A stretch of DNA of 64,000 nucleotides from Amycolatopsis lurida (lineage in GTDB: Bacteria > Actinomycetota > Actinomycetes > Mycobacteriales > Pseudonocardiaceae), in contig NZ_FNTA01000004.1 in the NCBI RefSeq assembly GCF_900105055.1, forward strand, positions 5,549,501 to 5,613,500. The letters are read 5' to 3'. This document shows, in pieces, positions 49,559 through 57,262 of this stretch. A program made the position numbers and the translations under genes. The first letter of the stretch is position 1, and the number at the start of each line of letters is the position of its first letter. The notes under the pieces were generated by a model. The model worked only from the letters and a program-made list of their open reading frames with translations. It did not search any database and was not told where the DNA came from.

Positions 49559-50346
49559 TGCTGTCACTGCGTGAACTTTCCGTCGAGGTGGCCGGGACGA
49601 CGCTGATCCGTGAGCTGTGCTTGGACGTCGGCGCGGGCGAGGTCGTCGGCCTTCTCGGCCCCAACGGCAGCGGCAAGTCGACAGCGTTGCGCTGTGTCTA
49701 CCGGGCGCTGGCGCCATCCGGCGGCGCGGTCCTGCTCGACGGCACCGACCTCCTCGAGCAGGGCCTGCGCGATACCGCCCGCCGGATCGCCGCGCTCACC
49801 CAGGACAGCCGGGCCGATCTGGACTTCACCGTCGAGGAGGTCGTCGCGCTCGGGCGGTCGCCGCATCAGCGCGGCAATCTCCGGCTGTCGGCCCGTGAAC
49901 GCGCGCTGTGCCGGGAAGCTTTGTGGCGGATGGACATCACCCATCTCGCTCAGCGCAGTGTGCTGACGCTCTCGGGCGGCGAACGGCAACGGGTCCTGGT
50001 GGCGAGGGCGCTCGTGCAGGAACCGGAGGTGCTGGTCCTCGACGAGCCGACCAACCATCTCGACGTCCGCCACCAGGTCGAACTGCTGAAATTCCTGCGT
50101 GACTGCGGCCTCACCGTGCTCGTCGCGCTGCACGACCTCAACCTCGCCGCTGCCGTCTGTCACCGGATCGCCTTGCTGCGCGGCGGATCGCTCGCCGCCT
50201 GCGGAACCCCGGCCGAAGTGCTGACCCCCGGAACGGTCCGCGCCGTCTTCGGCGTCGAGGTCACCCAGGTGACCCACCCCGTGACCGGGGCCCTCCAACT
50301 GCTCTACGACCTTCCCGCCGATGAAACCGAGGGGATCACACGATGA
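49558..50346 (+). CDS. ABC importer ATPase (FecE-like)
   Basis: A 262-residue nucleotide-binding subunit. Walker A is GPNGSGKST near residue 37, the signature LSGGERQR, Walker B VLVLDEPTNHLD, and H-loop VALHD are all intact. The ATG shares one base with the permease stop (TGATG). It powers uptake through the FecCD permease. Confidence 0.94.
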   Translation: MLSLRELSVEVAGTTLIRELCLDVGAGEVVGLLGPNGSGKSTALRCVYRALAPSGGAVLLDGTDLLEQGLRDTARRIAALTQDSRADLDFTVEEVVALGRSPHQRGNLRLSARERALCREALWRMDITHLAQRSVLTLSGGERQRVLVARALVQEPEVLVLDEPTNHLDVRHQVELLKFLRDCGLTVLVALHDLNLAAAVCHRIALLRGGSLAACGTPAEVLTPGTVRAVFGVEVTQVTHPVTGALQLLYDLPADETEGITR

Positions 50347-51326
50347 AGCCGTCCAGGGTGACCGCGCTCTTCGCCGCGGCACTGCTCCTGAGCGCCTGCG
50401 GTGCCCAGGTCGAGGCCGGGCCGACCGCGCCGGCACAGGCCACGGTGGCCAATTGCGGCGCGCAGGTCGCCTTCCCGGCACCGCAACGTCCCGTCGCCTA
50501 CGACGTTTCGGGTGCCGAGAAGATGTTCGCGCTCGGGCTCGCCGGCCGGATGCGCGGTTACGTGATGAATTCGCTCGGCGACCCGTCGATCGCCGGTTCG
50601 CCGTGGAAGGACGACTACGCCAAGGTCGAGCGGCTCGGCACCTCGCGGATCACCCGCGAAATCCTGGTCAACGCCAAGGCGGACTGGGTGATCGCGGGCT
50701 GGAACTCCGGGTTCAGCGAGGAACGCGGGATCACCCCGAAACTGCTGGAGCAGGTCGGCATCCGGAGTTATCTGCACACCGAGACCTGCTGGGAGTATCC
50801 GACGGCGAAGTCGGAGGTGACGCCACTGGAGGCGCTCTACACCGACCTGCGCAATCTCGGCGACATCTTCGGCGTCCGCCAGCGGGCCGACGAGCTGGTC
50901 ACGGAACTCAAGGGGCGCTTCGACAAGGTCCGCGCCGGAGCGCCGAAGACACCGCCCGCCAAGGTGTTCGTCTACGACTCCGGCACCGACCAGCCGTTCA
51001 CGTCAGGAAAACACGCCGCTCCCAACGACATCATCGACGCCGCGGGCGGGACGAACGTCTTCCGCGATCTTCCGGACGGCTGGGGGAGTGTGGGCTGGGA
51101 AGCCGTGGTCAAGACCGAACCCGAGGTGATCGTCGTGGTGGACTACGCCGATCAGCCGGCGCAGGAGAAGATCGCGTTCATCAAATCGGCGCCGCAACTG
51201 AAGAACACACCCGCCGTGCGGGACAACCGGTTCCACGTCATCTCTTACGGAGATCTCGTGAGCGGCCCGCGCAACGCGGCGGGCGCCGAATCGCTGGCCG
51301 CGTATCTGCGCTCGATCGGCCGGTGA
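50343..51326 (+). CDS. Lipoprotein substrate-binding receptor (FecB/BtuF-like)
   Basis: A 327-residue class III solute-binding protein. The lipobox LLLSAC at residues 15-20 anchors it outside the membrane. The body has FPAPQRPVAYDVSGAEKMFALGLAGRMRGYV and a long helix linking two lobes, as in siderophore and cobalamin receptors. It overlaps the ATPase stop by 4 bases. C-terminal YLRSIGR completes the fold. It selects the chelate to be imported. Confidence 0.9.
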   Translation: MKPSRVTALFAAALLLSACGAQVEAGPTAPAQATVANCGAQVAFPAPQRPVAYDVSGAEKMFALGLAGRMRGYVMNSLGDPSIAGSPWKDDYAKVERLGTSRITREILVNAKADWVIAGWNSGFSEERGITPKLLEQVGIRSYLHTETCWEYPTAKSEVTPLEALYTDLRNLGDIFGVRQRADELVTELKGRFDKVRAGAPKTPPAKVFVYDSGTDQPFTSGKHAAPNDIIDAAGGTNVFRDLPDGWGSVGWEAVVKTEPEVIVVVDYADQPAQEKIAFIKSAPQLKNTPAVRDNRFHVISYGDLVSGPRNAAGAESLAAYLRSIGR

Positions 51327-52378
51327 CCGCGATGTCCGCGCTGGTCCACGACCACGTCACCGACGCGATCAAGACGCCGGCGTTGATCCGGCTCGAACCG
51401 AACGTCGTGCTGATCCGCTTCGAGACCCTGAAGGTCTACGCGGCGCTCGGCGCGGTGCGGTCACTGCTCGCCGACGGAACCGTCCGAAAAGGACAAACGC
51501 TGATCGACAGCTCCAGCGGGATCTACGCGCTCGCGCTGGCCATGGCCTGTCATCGTTACGGCCTGCGCTGCCATATCGTCGCGTCCACCACCGTCGACCT
51601 CACCATGCGCTCGCAGCTGGAGATCCTGGGCGCGACGGTGGACCAGATGCCGCCGTCGGACGATCTCCGCCTCGACCAGCGGCGCCGCGTCGCGCGCGTG
51701 CACGAACTGCTGGACCGTCATCCGGACATGCACTGGATGCGCCAGTACCATGATCCCGTGCACTACCTGGGTTACGCCGAGGTCGCCGATCTCGTGGCCC
51801 GCGCGCTGCCGTCCGGGCCGCTCACCGTCGTCGGCAGTGTGGGCACGGGCGCGTCGACCGGCGGGATCGCACGGTCGCTGCGTGAACGCGATCCGGACGT
51901 CCGCCTCACCGGGGTCCAGCCGTTCGGCAGTGTCACCTTCGGCAGCGAACGGTTCACCGATCCGGACGCGATCATCGCGGGGATCGGTTCCGCCATCCCG
52001 TTCGGCAACGTGGATCACGAACTCTACGACCGGATCCACTGGCTGGACTTCGTGCACGCGATGGCCGCCACCATCGGCCTGATGCGTGAGCACGCCGTGT
52101 TCGCCGGGCTTTCCACCGGTGCGGCGTATCTCGTCGCGGGCTGGGAGGCGGCGCGGAATCCGGATCGGACCCACGTCGTGATCGGCGCGGATACCGGACA
52201 CCGATACACGGCAAGGGTTTTCGCCCGGCATCGGGAAGCCGTCGACCCGGCGGGACTCGCGCCGCGCGAGATCGCTTCACTGGACGAACTCGCCCTGCCG
52301 TGGGCGGCGATGGACTGGAGCCGCCGCCGATTCGGGATCCCCGCCCAGCCGCTGTACCGGAAGGAGCGGGTGTCATGA
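51323..52378 (+). CDS. PLP-dependent cysteine-synthase-fold enzyme (SbnA-like, divergent)
   Basis: A 351-residue fold-type II PLP enzyme. K37 in FETLKVYAAL is the likely Schiff-base lysine, SSSG at 63-66 replaces the usual TSGNTG substrate loop, and GTGASTGG at 174-181 is the phosphate cradle. In staphyloferrin B, zwittermicin and EDDS pathways such enzymes make 2,3-diaminopropionate or related beta-replaced amino acids from O-phosphoserine. Here the usual SbnB partner is missing. The GTG overlaps the receptor stop as GTGA and the stop overlaps the ATP-grasp start, tying synthesis to transport. Confidence 0.83.
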   Translation: MTAMSALVHDHVTDAIKTPALIRLEPNVVLIRFETLKVYAALGAVRSLLADGTVRKGQTLIDSSSGIYALALAMACHRYGLRCHIVASTTVDLTMRSQLEILGATVDQMPPSDDLRLDQRRRVARVHELLDRHPDMHWMRQYHDPVHYLGYAEVADLVARALPSGPLTVVGSVGTGASTGGIARSLRERDPDVRLTGVQPFGSVTFGSERFTDPDAIIAGIGSAIPFGNVDHELYDRIHWLDFVHAMAATIGLMREHAVFAGLSTGAAYLVAGWEAARNPDRTHVVIGADTGHRYTARVFARHREAVDPAGLAPREIASLDELALPWAAMDWSRRRFGIPAQPLYRKERVS

Positions 52379-53565
52379 CCGTCGTTCTGTTGGAAGCGCT
52401 CACCTTCGGCCTGGGCAGGCTCGCCGACGCGGCTGCGGAGGCCGGGCGGAAGCTGGTGCTGTTCACCGGGAATCGCGACATCTACCGCTACGAACTCGGC
52501 ACGCTCGGGCCGGACCGCGTCGAGGTCGTCGACATCGACACCACCGACATCGCGGCCTGTGAAACCGCGTTGCGCGCCATCCCGGACCTCGCCGGGATCA
52601 TCAACTCGACCGACACGTGGGCGTTGCCCGGCGCGGAACTCACCGCCCGGCTCGGCCTGCCCGGGCCGGACGCGGCCGCCGTGCGGGTGCTGCGGGACAA
52701 GGGCGCGGTGCGCGACCGGTTGTACGAACACGGGCTCACGCGCGGCAGGCCGGTGCCGGTCATGGTCGCCGAAGAACTCGGCTTTCCTTTGGTGGTCAAG
52801 GACTCTTCGGGAACGTCGTCGCGGGGCGTCTGGCTCGTCCGCGATCACGCCGAACTCGAACGAGCCAGGCTGGAGGCGAAGACCACGCCGCTCAAGGGTC
52901 ATCTGATCGCCGAACCGTATTTCGCAGGCCCGCTCTACAGCGCGGAAACCGTCACCTGGCAAGGAAGGACCCGGCTGCTCGGGATCCTCTCCCGCCAGCT
53001 GTCGCCCGAGCCGGTGCGGCGTGAGGAAGCCGCCGCGTTCCCGGTGGCCTTCCCGGAGGCCGAGTACGCCGGGCTGGCCGACTGGATCGGCCGGGTGCTC
53101 AAGGCCGCCGGACACGAGCAGGGCTTCGCGCACACCGAATTCGTGCTCACCGCCGACGGCCCGGAGGTCGTCGAGATCAACATCCGGATCGGCGGGGCGA
53201 TGCTCGGCGAGGCGTTGTGCCGGTCGTTGGGCACCAACGTCTATTCCGCGATGATCGCCATGGCGCTGGGCGAGGAACCCGCCTTGCTCACCCAGGAAGT
53301 CGGCGGGGGGCCGGGGATCGGGTTCGTCCTGGCGTACCCGGCCGCGGAAGGCGTGCTGAAGGGCTGGTCCGGGCTCGACAGGCTGCCCGGCCTGCCCGGT
53401 TCGCCGGAGTGGTATCCGACGGCGAGCCCCGGCGACGAGATCCGGCACCTCGCGGATCAGCGGTCGTGCACCGGGATCGTCCTCGCCGAAGGGCCGACCG
53501 CGGAGCTGGCGCTGCATCGCGCGCTGGCCGCGGCGGGCGGGATCACGCCGGAGATCGGTTCTTGA
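52375..53565 (+). CDS. ATP-grasp carboxylate-amine ligase
   Basis: A 396-residue ATP-grasp enzyme. The ATP-binding lid segment is LGFPLVVKDSSGTSSRGVWLV near residue 136, and the Mg-binding block EVVEINIRIGGAMLGEAL near residue 262 has the E-x-N pair. Such ligases form an amide through an acyl-phosphate, as in carnosine-, dapdiamide- and siderophore-type pathways. AAGGAG lies 8 bases before the ATG. It probably couples the product of the PLP enzyme to a second acid. Last gene of the six-gene operon; its stop lies in a short palindrome (53563-53576). Confidence 0.9.
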   Translation: MTVVLLEALTFGLGRLADAAAEAGRKLVLFTGNRDIYRYELGTLGPDRVEVVDIDTTDIAACETALRAIPDLAGIINSTDTWALPGAELTARLGLPGPDAAAVRVLRDKGAVRDRLYEHGLTRGRPVPVMVAEELGFPLVVKDSSGTSSRGVWLVRDHAELERARLEAKTTPLKGHLIAEPYFAGPLYSAETVTWQGRTRLLGILSRQLSPEPVRREEAAAFPVAFPEAEYAGLADWIGRVLKAAGHEQGFAHTEFVLTADGPEVVEINIRIGGAMLGEALCRSLGTNVYSAMIAMALGEEPALLTQEVGGGPGIGFVLAYPAAEGVLKGWSGLDRLPGLPGSPEWYPTASPGDEIRHLADQRSCTGIVLAEGPTAELALHRALAAAGGITPEIGS

Positions 53566-53576
53566 GAGTCCTCTCA
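53563..53576. terminator. 6-bp palindrome at the end of the ATP-grasp gene
   Basis: TGAGAG-TC-CTCTCA begins with the TGA stop of the ATP-grasp gene. It is short, so termination here is uncertain. Confidence 0.35.
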
Positions 53577-53623
53577 GATGGATAACTCTACTTTCTGTTT
53601 TGGGAAGTGAGGCTATCCATCTG
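53575..53623. promoter_or_regulatory. Separated inverted repeat before the Tat-signal SDR gene
   Basis: CAGATGGATA (53575-53584) and TATCCATCTG (53614-53623) are perfect complements 29 bases apart in an unusually AT-rich stretch. The right arm ends next to the GGAGG of the SDR gene, so a folded RNA could affect translation, or a dimeric regulator could bind the two arms. Confidence 0.4.
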
Positions 53624-53632
53624 GAGGGAACT

Positions 53633-54538
53633 GTGGACGGAACGGTGGGCAGGCGCGCGGTGCTCGGGGGCGCGATGGCGGCCGGTGTCACGATGCTGGC
53701 GGCGAACACGGCCACGGCGGGGGAAGACCGGCGGCGGTTCGCGGGCAAGGTCGTGATCGTCACGGGTGCGACGTCGGGGATCGGCCGAGCGACGGCCATC
53801 GCCTTCGCCGCGGCCGGTGCGAAGGTCGGTTTCTGTGGCAGGCGGGAAGAACTCGGGCGTGCGGTCGAGCGGGAGATCCGCCGTGCGGGCGGGGAAGCGA
53901 CCTATCTCCGGGCGGACGTCCGGGTTCCCGAGCAGGTGCAGTCCTTTGTGGACGCGGTCGCCCGGCGGTACGGCAGGCTCGACATCGCGTTCAACAACGC
54001 CGGGATCCACCTCGGCAAGCCGCTGCACGAGATCTCCCTCGATGAGTGGGAGGACGTGCAGCGCACCAACGCGCGCGGCGTGTTCCTCTCGATCAAGTAC
54101 GAGGTGCCGCATCTGCTGAAGTCGGGCGGCGGGGTGATCGTCTGCACCGCGTCGGCGCAGGCCGGCCAGACCAGGCCGGGGCACGCCGCTTACACCTCGA
54201 GCAAACGCGCCGTGCAGGGGCTCGTGCGCGCGGCCGCGCTGGACTACGGCGCGAAGGGGATCCGGGTGTTCTCGATCGACCCGGGAACGACCGACACCCG
54301 GCTGGTGCGACCGCCGGGGATCCCGGACGAGCTGTGGGCGCGATTCAAGGAGGCGTGGGGGCCGTTGAACGTCCATGGCCTGCCGAGGATGGGGGAAGCC
54401 GCGGAGATCGCATCGGCCGTCCTCGCGCTGGCGTCCCCGGATTTCGCCTATCTGACCGGGACTTCGGTTCTCGTCGACGGTGGCTTGAACGCCGGGCGCC
54501 CGATGGTCATGCCGCCCGGGTTCACGCCGCCGGCCTGA
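53633..54538 (+). CDS. SDR oxidoreductase with N-terminal Tat-like signal
   Basis: A 301-residue protein. The first 33 residues read GRRAVLGGAMAAGVTMLAANTATA, a twin-arginine-type signal. The remainder is a complete classical SDR: TGATSGIG, NNAG, catalytic Ser in CTASAQAG and YTSSK as YxxxK. The GTG at 53633 has GGAGG 5 bases upstream and is better than the in-frame ATG at 53600. Export of a folded, cofactor-loaded dehydrogenase would be unusual but is the known purpose of Tat. The substrate is unknown. Confidence 0.83.
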   Translation: MDGTVGRRAVLGGAMAAGVTMLAANTATAGEDRRRFAGKVVIVTGATSGIGRATAIAFAAAGAKVGFCGRREELGRAVEREIRRAGGEATYLRADVRVPEQVQSFVDAVARRYGRLDIAFNNAGIHLGKPLHEISLDEWEDVQRTNARGVFLSIKYEVPHLLKSGGGVIVCTASAQAGQTRPGHAAYTSSKRAVQGLVRAAALDYGAKGIRVFSIDPGTTDTRLVRPPGIPDELWARFKEAWGPLNVHGLPRMGEAAEIASAVLALASPDFAYLTGTSVLVDGGLNAGRPMVMPPGFTPPA

Positions 54539-54602
54539 GCGCCGGTCCCCGTTTCCCGGCCCCGGGCGTCGTGACACGCCACTTCGCCTCACCGCGCACG
54601 AG

Positions 54603-55178
54603 TCAAGCGGGTACGCACTTCTTGGCCGCCGCGGCGGCGGCCATCAGCTCCGGCGTCTCGATTTTGAGCGTGGGCAGGAGATCGGGAGTCCCCGTGATCG
54701 GCTTCTGCGTGGCGTCCATCGCCTTGATGGCCGCGTCCATGGCGGCTGCGTTCCCGGACTTCTCCAGCCGCTGCTTGCCCGCGGTCGCCGCGTCCCTCGC
54801 GGCGGTGTACTGGTCCACAAGGGACTTCCGCACCGTGTCGCCGCCGGGAATCGGCGACGGCGGCAGCGCGGCCAGGTCCTCGACGGCCTTGCCCGCGAAT
54901 CCCGCGCGGATCCCCAGTTCCTCCTTCAGCGCGCCGCGGGTCACCTCGGTTCCCGATCGCTGCTTGGTCGCGTGATCGCTGGAAGCCTTCATGAAGCCGT
55001 ACACCGCGCCGCACAGCCCGTCGAGCCAGGCGACGGTCTTGGCGTCCGGTCCGGCGGGTGGTTTCGGCATCGAGGACGACGGGGTGACGGTGACCGTCGC
55101 GGGGGCCGCTGGTGGCTCCCCGGAACAGGCCGTCGTCACGAACAGTGTCAGAGCGATGAGCAGAAGTTTCGTCTTCAT
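54603..55178 (-). CDS. Hypothetical lipoprotein
   Basis: A 191-residue exported protein. MKTKLLLIALTLFVTTAC is a lipoprotein signal with lipobox VTTAC (Cys18). A Pro/Ser-rich linker follows, then a helical domain from about residue 45 to the end with two further cysteines (LDGLCGAVYGF and KKCVPA) that could pair. It resembles small helical-bundle lipoproteins of actinomycetes with no known function. It lies alone between the convergent SDR and the TetR gene. Confidence 0.75.
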   Translation of the reverse strand: MKTKLLLIALTLFVTTACSGEPPAAPATVTVTPSSSMPKPPAGPDAKTVAWLDGLCGAVYGFMKASSDHATKQRSGTEVTRGALKEELGIRAGFAGKAVEDLAALPPSPIPGGDTVRKSLVDQYTAARDAATAGKQRLEKSGNAAAMDAAIKAMDATQKPITGTPDLLPTLKIETPELMAAAAAAKKCVPA

Positions 55179-55226
55179 GGGATCCCCTCCGGGGTGGACA
55201 CGCGCCGGAGGGGCCGAGGGTTGCCC

Positions 55227-55844
55227 TCAGCCGCAACCGCCCATGACACGGGCCAACTCCTCGGGCAGCAACGCCGGCTCCGGCAGTGGATTCGCCGCGG
55301 GGGCCCGCATCCCGTCGAACAGCAGTGCGAGATGGCGGCGCCAGGCCTCCGGCCGGACGGCCGCGGTCGCCTCCACGGTGCGCGCGATCCCCCAGGTCAC
55401 AAAGGCCATGTCCTCGAGGGTGAAGTCCGCGCGCAGGGCGCCGCTCTCCTTGGCCCGGTCGACGATCCGGGTCATGAGCTCGTAGCCGCGTTCGAGGTCT
55501 TCGATCTGTGGTGGACGCGTCGCGGCGAGTTCGTTGTAGCCGCGATCGGCGGCCTGCAGTTCGCAGACCCGTTCGACGAAGGAAGTCAATCCGATCCAGG
55601 CGTCGTCGAGCGAAAGCGCGTGTTCGGCCAGTTTCGCGACGGTCTCGGTCCGGTCGGCGAACACGGCGTTCACCAGATCCGCGCGCTGGGGGAAGTGGTT
55701 GTACAGCGTGCCGATGCTGACGCCCGCGGTCTTGGCGATCTCTTCGAGCGCGACGTCGAGGCCGCGCTCCGCGTAGAGCCCCCTGGCGGCCTCGACCAGC
55801 AGGTCGCGGTTGCGCTGGGCGTCCTTCCGCAGGGGTTTGGTCAT
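55227..55844 (-). CDS. TetR-family repressor
   Basis: A 205-residue repressor. The DNA-binding domain is at residues 5-60: AQRNRDLLVEAARGLYAERGLDVALEEIAKTAGVSIGTLYNHFPQRADLV. The C-terminal domain is of the type often found next to SDR genes. ATG 55844 lies 6 bases after a TACGAT -10, giving a leaderless transcript. A palindrome covers the promoter and a second copy covers that of the divergent SDR, so it very likely represses both. Confidence 0.92.
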   Translation of the reverse strand: MTKPLRKDAQRNRDLLVEAARGLYAERGLDVALEEIAKTAGVSIGTLYNHFPQRADLVNAVFADRTETVAKLAEHALSLDDAWIGLTSFVERVCELQAADRGYNELAATRPPQIEDLERGYELMTRIVDRAKESGALRADFTLEDMAFVTWGIARTVEATAAVRPEAWRRHLALLFDGMRAPAANPLPEPALLPEELARVMGGCG

Positions 55845-55850
55845 GACGTC

Positions 55851-55878
55851 ATCGTAGTCAAGTTGAAGACAGCCTCAA
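55851..55878 (-). promoter_or_regulatory. Leaderless TetR promoter
   Basis: On the minus strand TTGAGG (55873-55878), a 16-base spacer and TACGAT (55851-55856) precede the ATG at 55844 by 6 bases. The proximal operator (55860-55881) lies over the spacer and -35. Confidence 0.45.
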
Positions 55879-55911
55879 GTTATGGGTATAAGTTGAGGGC
55901 AACCTCAACTT
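55860..55911. promoter_or_regulatory. Twin TetR operators
   Basis: Operator 2 (55890-55911) is AAGTTGAGG, GCAA, CCTCAACTT, a perfect palindrome. Operator 1 (55860-55881) is AAGTTGAAG, ACAG, CCTCAAGTT with one change in each half. Their centres are 30 bp apart. Operator 1 covers the -35 boxes of both divergent promoters and operator 2 reaches the -10 of the SDR promoter. Confidence 0.7.
55863..55892 (+). promoter_or_regulatory. Promoter of the TetR-regulated SDR
   Basis: TTGAAG (55863-55868), an 18-base spacer and TATAAG (55887-55892) give the best rightward promoter. It is embedded in the two operators. GGGAGG before the ATG at 55930 is the ribosome-binding site. Confidence 0.5.
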
Positions 55912-55929
55912 ACCCCTTCGGGAGGACAG

Positions 55930-56634
55930 ATGACCAAGACGCTCGCGATCTTCGGCGCCGGACCGGTGCTGGGACTTTCGCTCGCGCGCCGCTTCGGCCG
56001 CGAGGGTTTCCGTATCGCCCTCGTCGCGCGCTCCACCGGGAACCTCGACGCGCTCGTCGCCGAACTCGCCCGCGACGGCATCGAAGCGAACGGCTTCGTC
56101 GCCGACGTCTACGAGCCGGCACAGATCGAGTCCGCCGTCACCGCCATCGGCCGGATCGACGCGGTGGCGTTCAACCCCGGCGGCGGGACCATGGGCGAGG
56201 GCATCGTGCCGGTGCTCGACGTGGATCCGGAGAACCTGCGGCTCATCCTGGACCGCTTCCTGGTGTCCGCGGTGGCGCTGGTGCGGGCCGTCCTGCCGGA
56301 CATGAACGAGCGCGGTGACGGCGCGATCCTGTTCACCGCCGGGCAATCCGGCCGGTACCCGGCGCCCTTCCTCGGCAACGTCGGCATGGCGCAGGCCGCG
56401 CTGCGGAACTACTTCCACAACCTGAACGCCGTGCTCGCGGAGAAGGGGATCTATGCCGGGGCCGTCAACGTCGGCGCGCTGATCGAGGGCAGCGTGCCGC
56501 ATCAGGCGCTCACCGCGAGCCCCATGGACTTCGAGCCCGAGGTGATCCACCCGGACGTCTTCGCCGACGCCTTCTGGAAGCTCTATGCGACCCGCGAAGC
56601 ACCGGAGGCGCTGGTCGGGTCCTTCGGGAGGTGA
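55930..56634 (+). CDS. SDR-family oxidoreductase under TetR control
   Basis: A 234-residue short-chain dehydrogenase with the nucleotide loop AIFGAGPVLGLSLARRFGREGF, which departs from TGxxxGIG. A clear YxxxK dyad is not visible (the region reads SGRYPAPFLGNVGMAQAAL), so it may be an atypical SDR. A GGGAGG site precedes the ATG. It is divergent from the TetR gene and flanked by its operators. The inducing ligand may be its substrate. Confidence 0.87.
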   Translation: MTKTLAIFGAGPVLGLSLARRFGREGFRIALVARSTGNLDALVAELARDGIEANGFVADVYEPAQIESAVTAIGRIDAVAFNPGGGTMGEGIVPVLDVDPENLRLILDRFLVSAVALVRAVLPDMNERGDGAILFTAGQSGRYPAPFLGNVGMAQAALRNYFHNLNAVLAEKGIYAGAVNVGALIEGSVPHQALTASPMDFEPEVIHPDVFADAFWKLYATREAPEALVGSFGR

Positions 56635-56639
56635 CCGTA

Positions 56640-56825
56640 ACCAGGCGGGAGGAAGACGATCGTCGACATCTGGACGGTTACGTGGCGGGGACGCGCCGTT
56701 CGGCACCGCGGGGCAGCGGCTCGCCGCGTGGAGCATGGAGGATCCGGGCGCCGCCGACGAGGCGGCGGCCCGGGTGATGCGCTGTCCGCTAAGTCTGTTC
56801 GCGGTCTTCGACCACGGCGGTCAAG
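56640..56825. other. Non-coding stretch, possible gene remnant
   Basis: About 190 bases between the SDR and RidA genes. In one plus frame the bases around 56694-56815 read FGTAGQRLAAWSMEDPGAAD and continue in protein-like fashion, but they have no start, no ribosome-binding site and run into the antisense of RidA. It may be a decayed fragment or simply high-GC coincidence. Confidence 0.3.
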
Positions 56826-57203
56826 CTACTTCTCGACGGCGTAGGCCTCGATCTCGACCTTCATCTTCGGGTCGAGCAACGCCGAGACCTCGACCATCGT
56901 GGCCGCGGGCAGCACGTCGGCGAAGGCTTCGCGGTGCGCCCGCGCCACCAGATCGGCGTCCTTGATGTCGGTCACGTAGGTGACCGTGCGCACCACCGCG
57001 GACAGGCTGGACCCGGCCTCGCGCAACGCGGTCTCGATGAGCGAGAGCACGGCCGAAGCCTGCTCGTAGGCGTCGCCCGAACGGGCGGGTTCGCGCGCCG
57101 TGGTCCCGGAAACGTGGATGTGCTCGCCGACGCGCACCGCCCGGCTGTAGCCGAACACCGGCTCGTAGTCGCCGCCGGAGGAGATGTTCACCCGTTCAGT
57201 CAT
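56826..57203 (-). CDS. RidA/YjgF-family protein
   Basis: A 125-residue protein of the YjgF/YER057c/UK114 family. The pattern YSRAVRVGEHIHVSGTTA, then QASAVLSLIETALREAGSSLSAVVRTVTYVTD and a C-terminal VEVSALLDPKMKVEIEAYAV is diagnostic. The Arg that positions the substrate carboxylate in true RidA is not clearly present, so it may belong to another Rid subgroup. RidA hydrolyses reactive enamines/imines from PLP enzymes. ATG 57203 is the natural start. A terminator-like hairpin lies just upstream. Confidence 0.9.
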   Translation of the reverse strand: MTERVNISSGGDYEPVFGYSRAVRVGEHIHVSGTTAREPARSGDAYEQASAVLSLIETALREAGSSLSAVVRTVTYVTDIKDADLVARAHREAFADVLPAATMVEVSALLDPKMKVEIEAYAVEK

Positions 57204-57218
57204 GACCCGAACGAAAGC

Positions 57219-57260
57219 ACAGGCGGCCCTGTCCCGGAACACCGGTACAGGGCCGCCTGT
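57219..57260. terminator. 14-bp perfect inverted repeat after the type VII-associated gene
   Basis: Arms 57219-57232 (ACAGGCGGCCCTGT) and 57247-57260 are perfectly complementary with a 14-base loop. It begins 3 bases beyond the minus-strand stop at 57263 and ends the YbaB/YxxxE/WXG cassette. Confidence 0.7.
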
Positions 57261-57262
57261 CC

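Noticed and set aside
50321..52378. 685-codon frame beginning inside the ABC receptor gene
   Set aside because: Its first two thirds is the receptor gene in a wrong frame; the PLP enzyme starts at the GTGA overlap at 51323.
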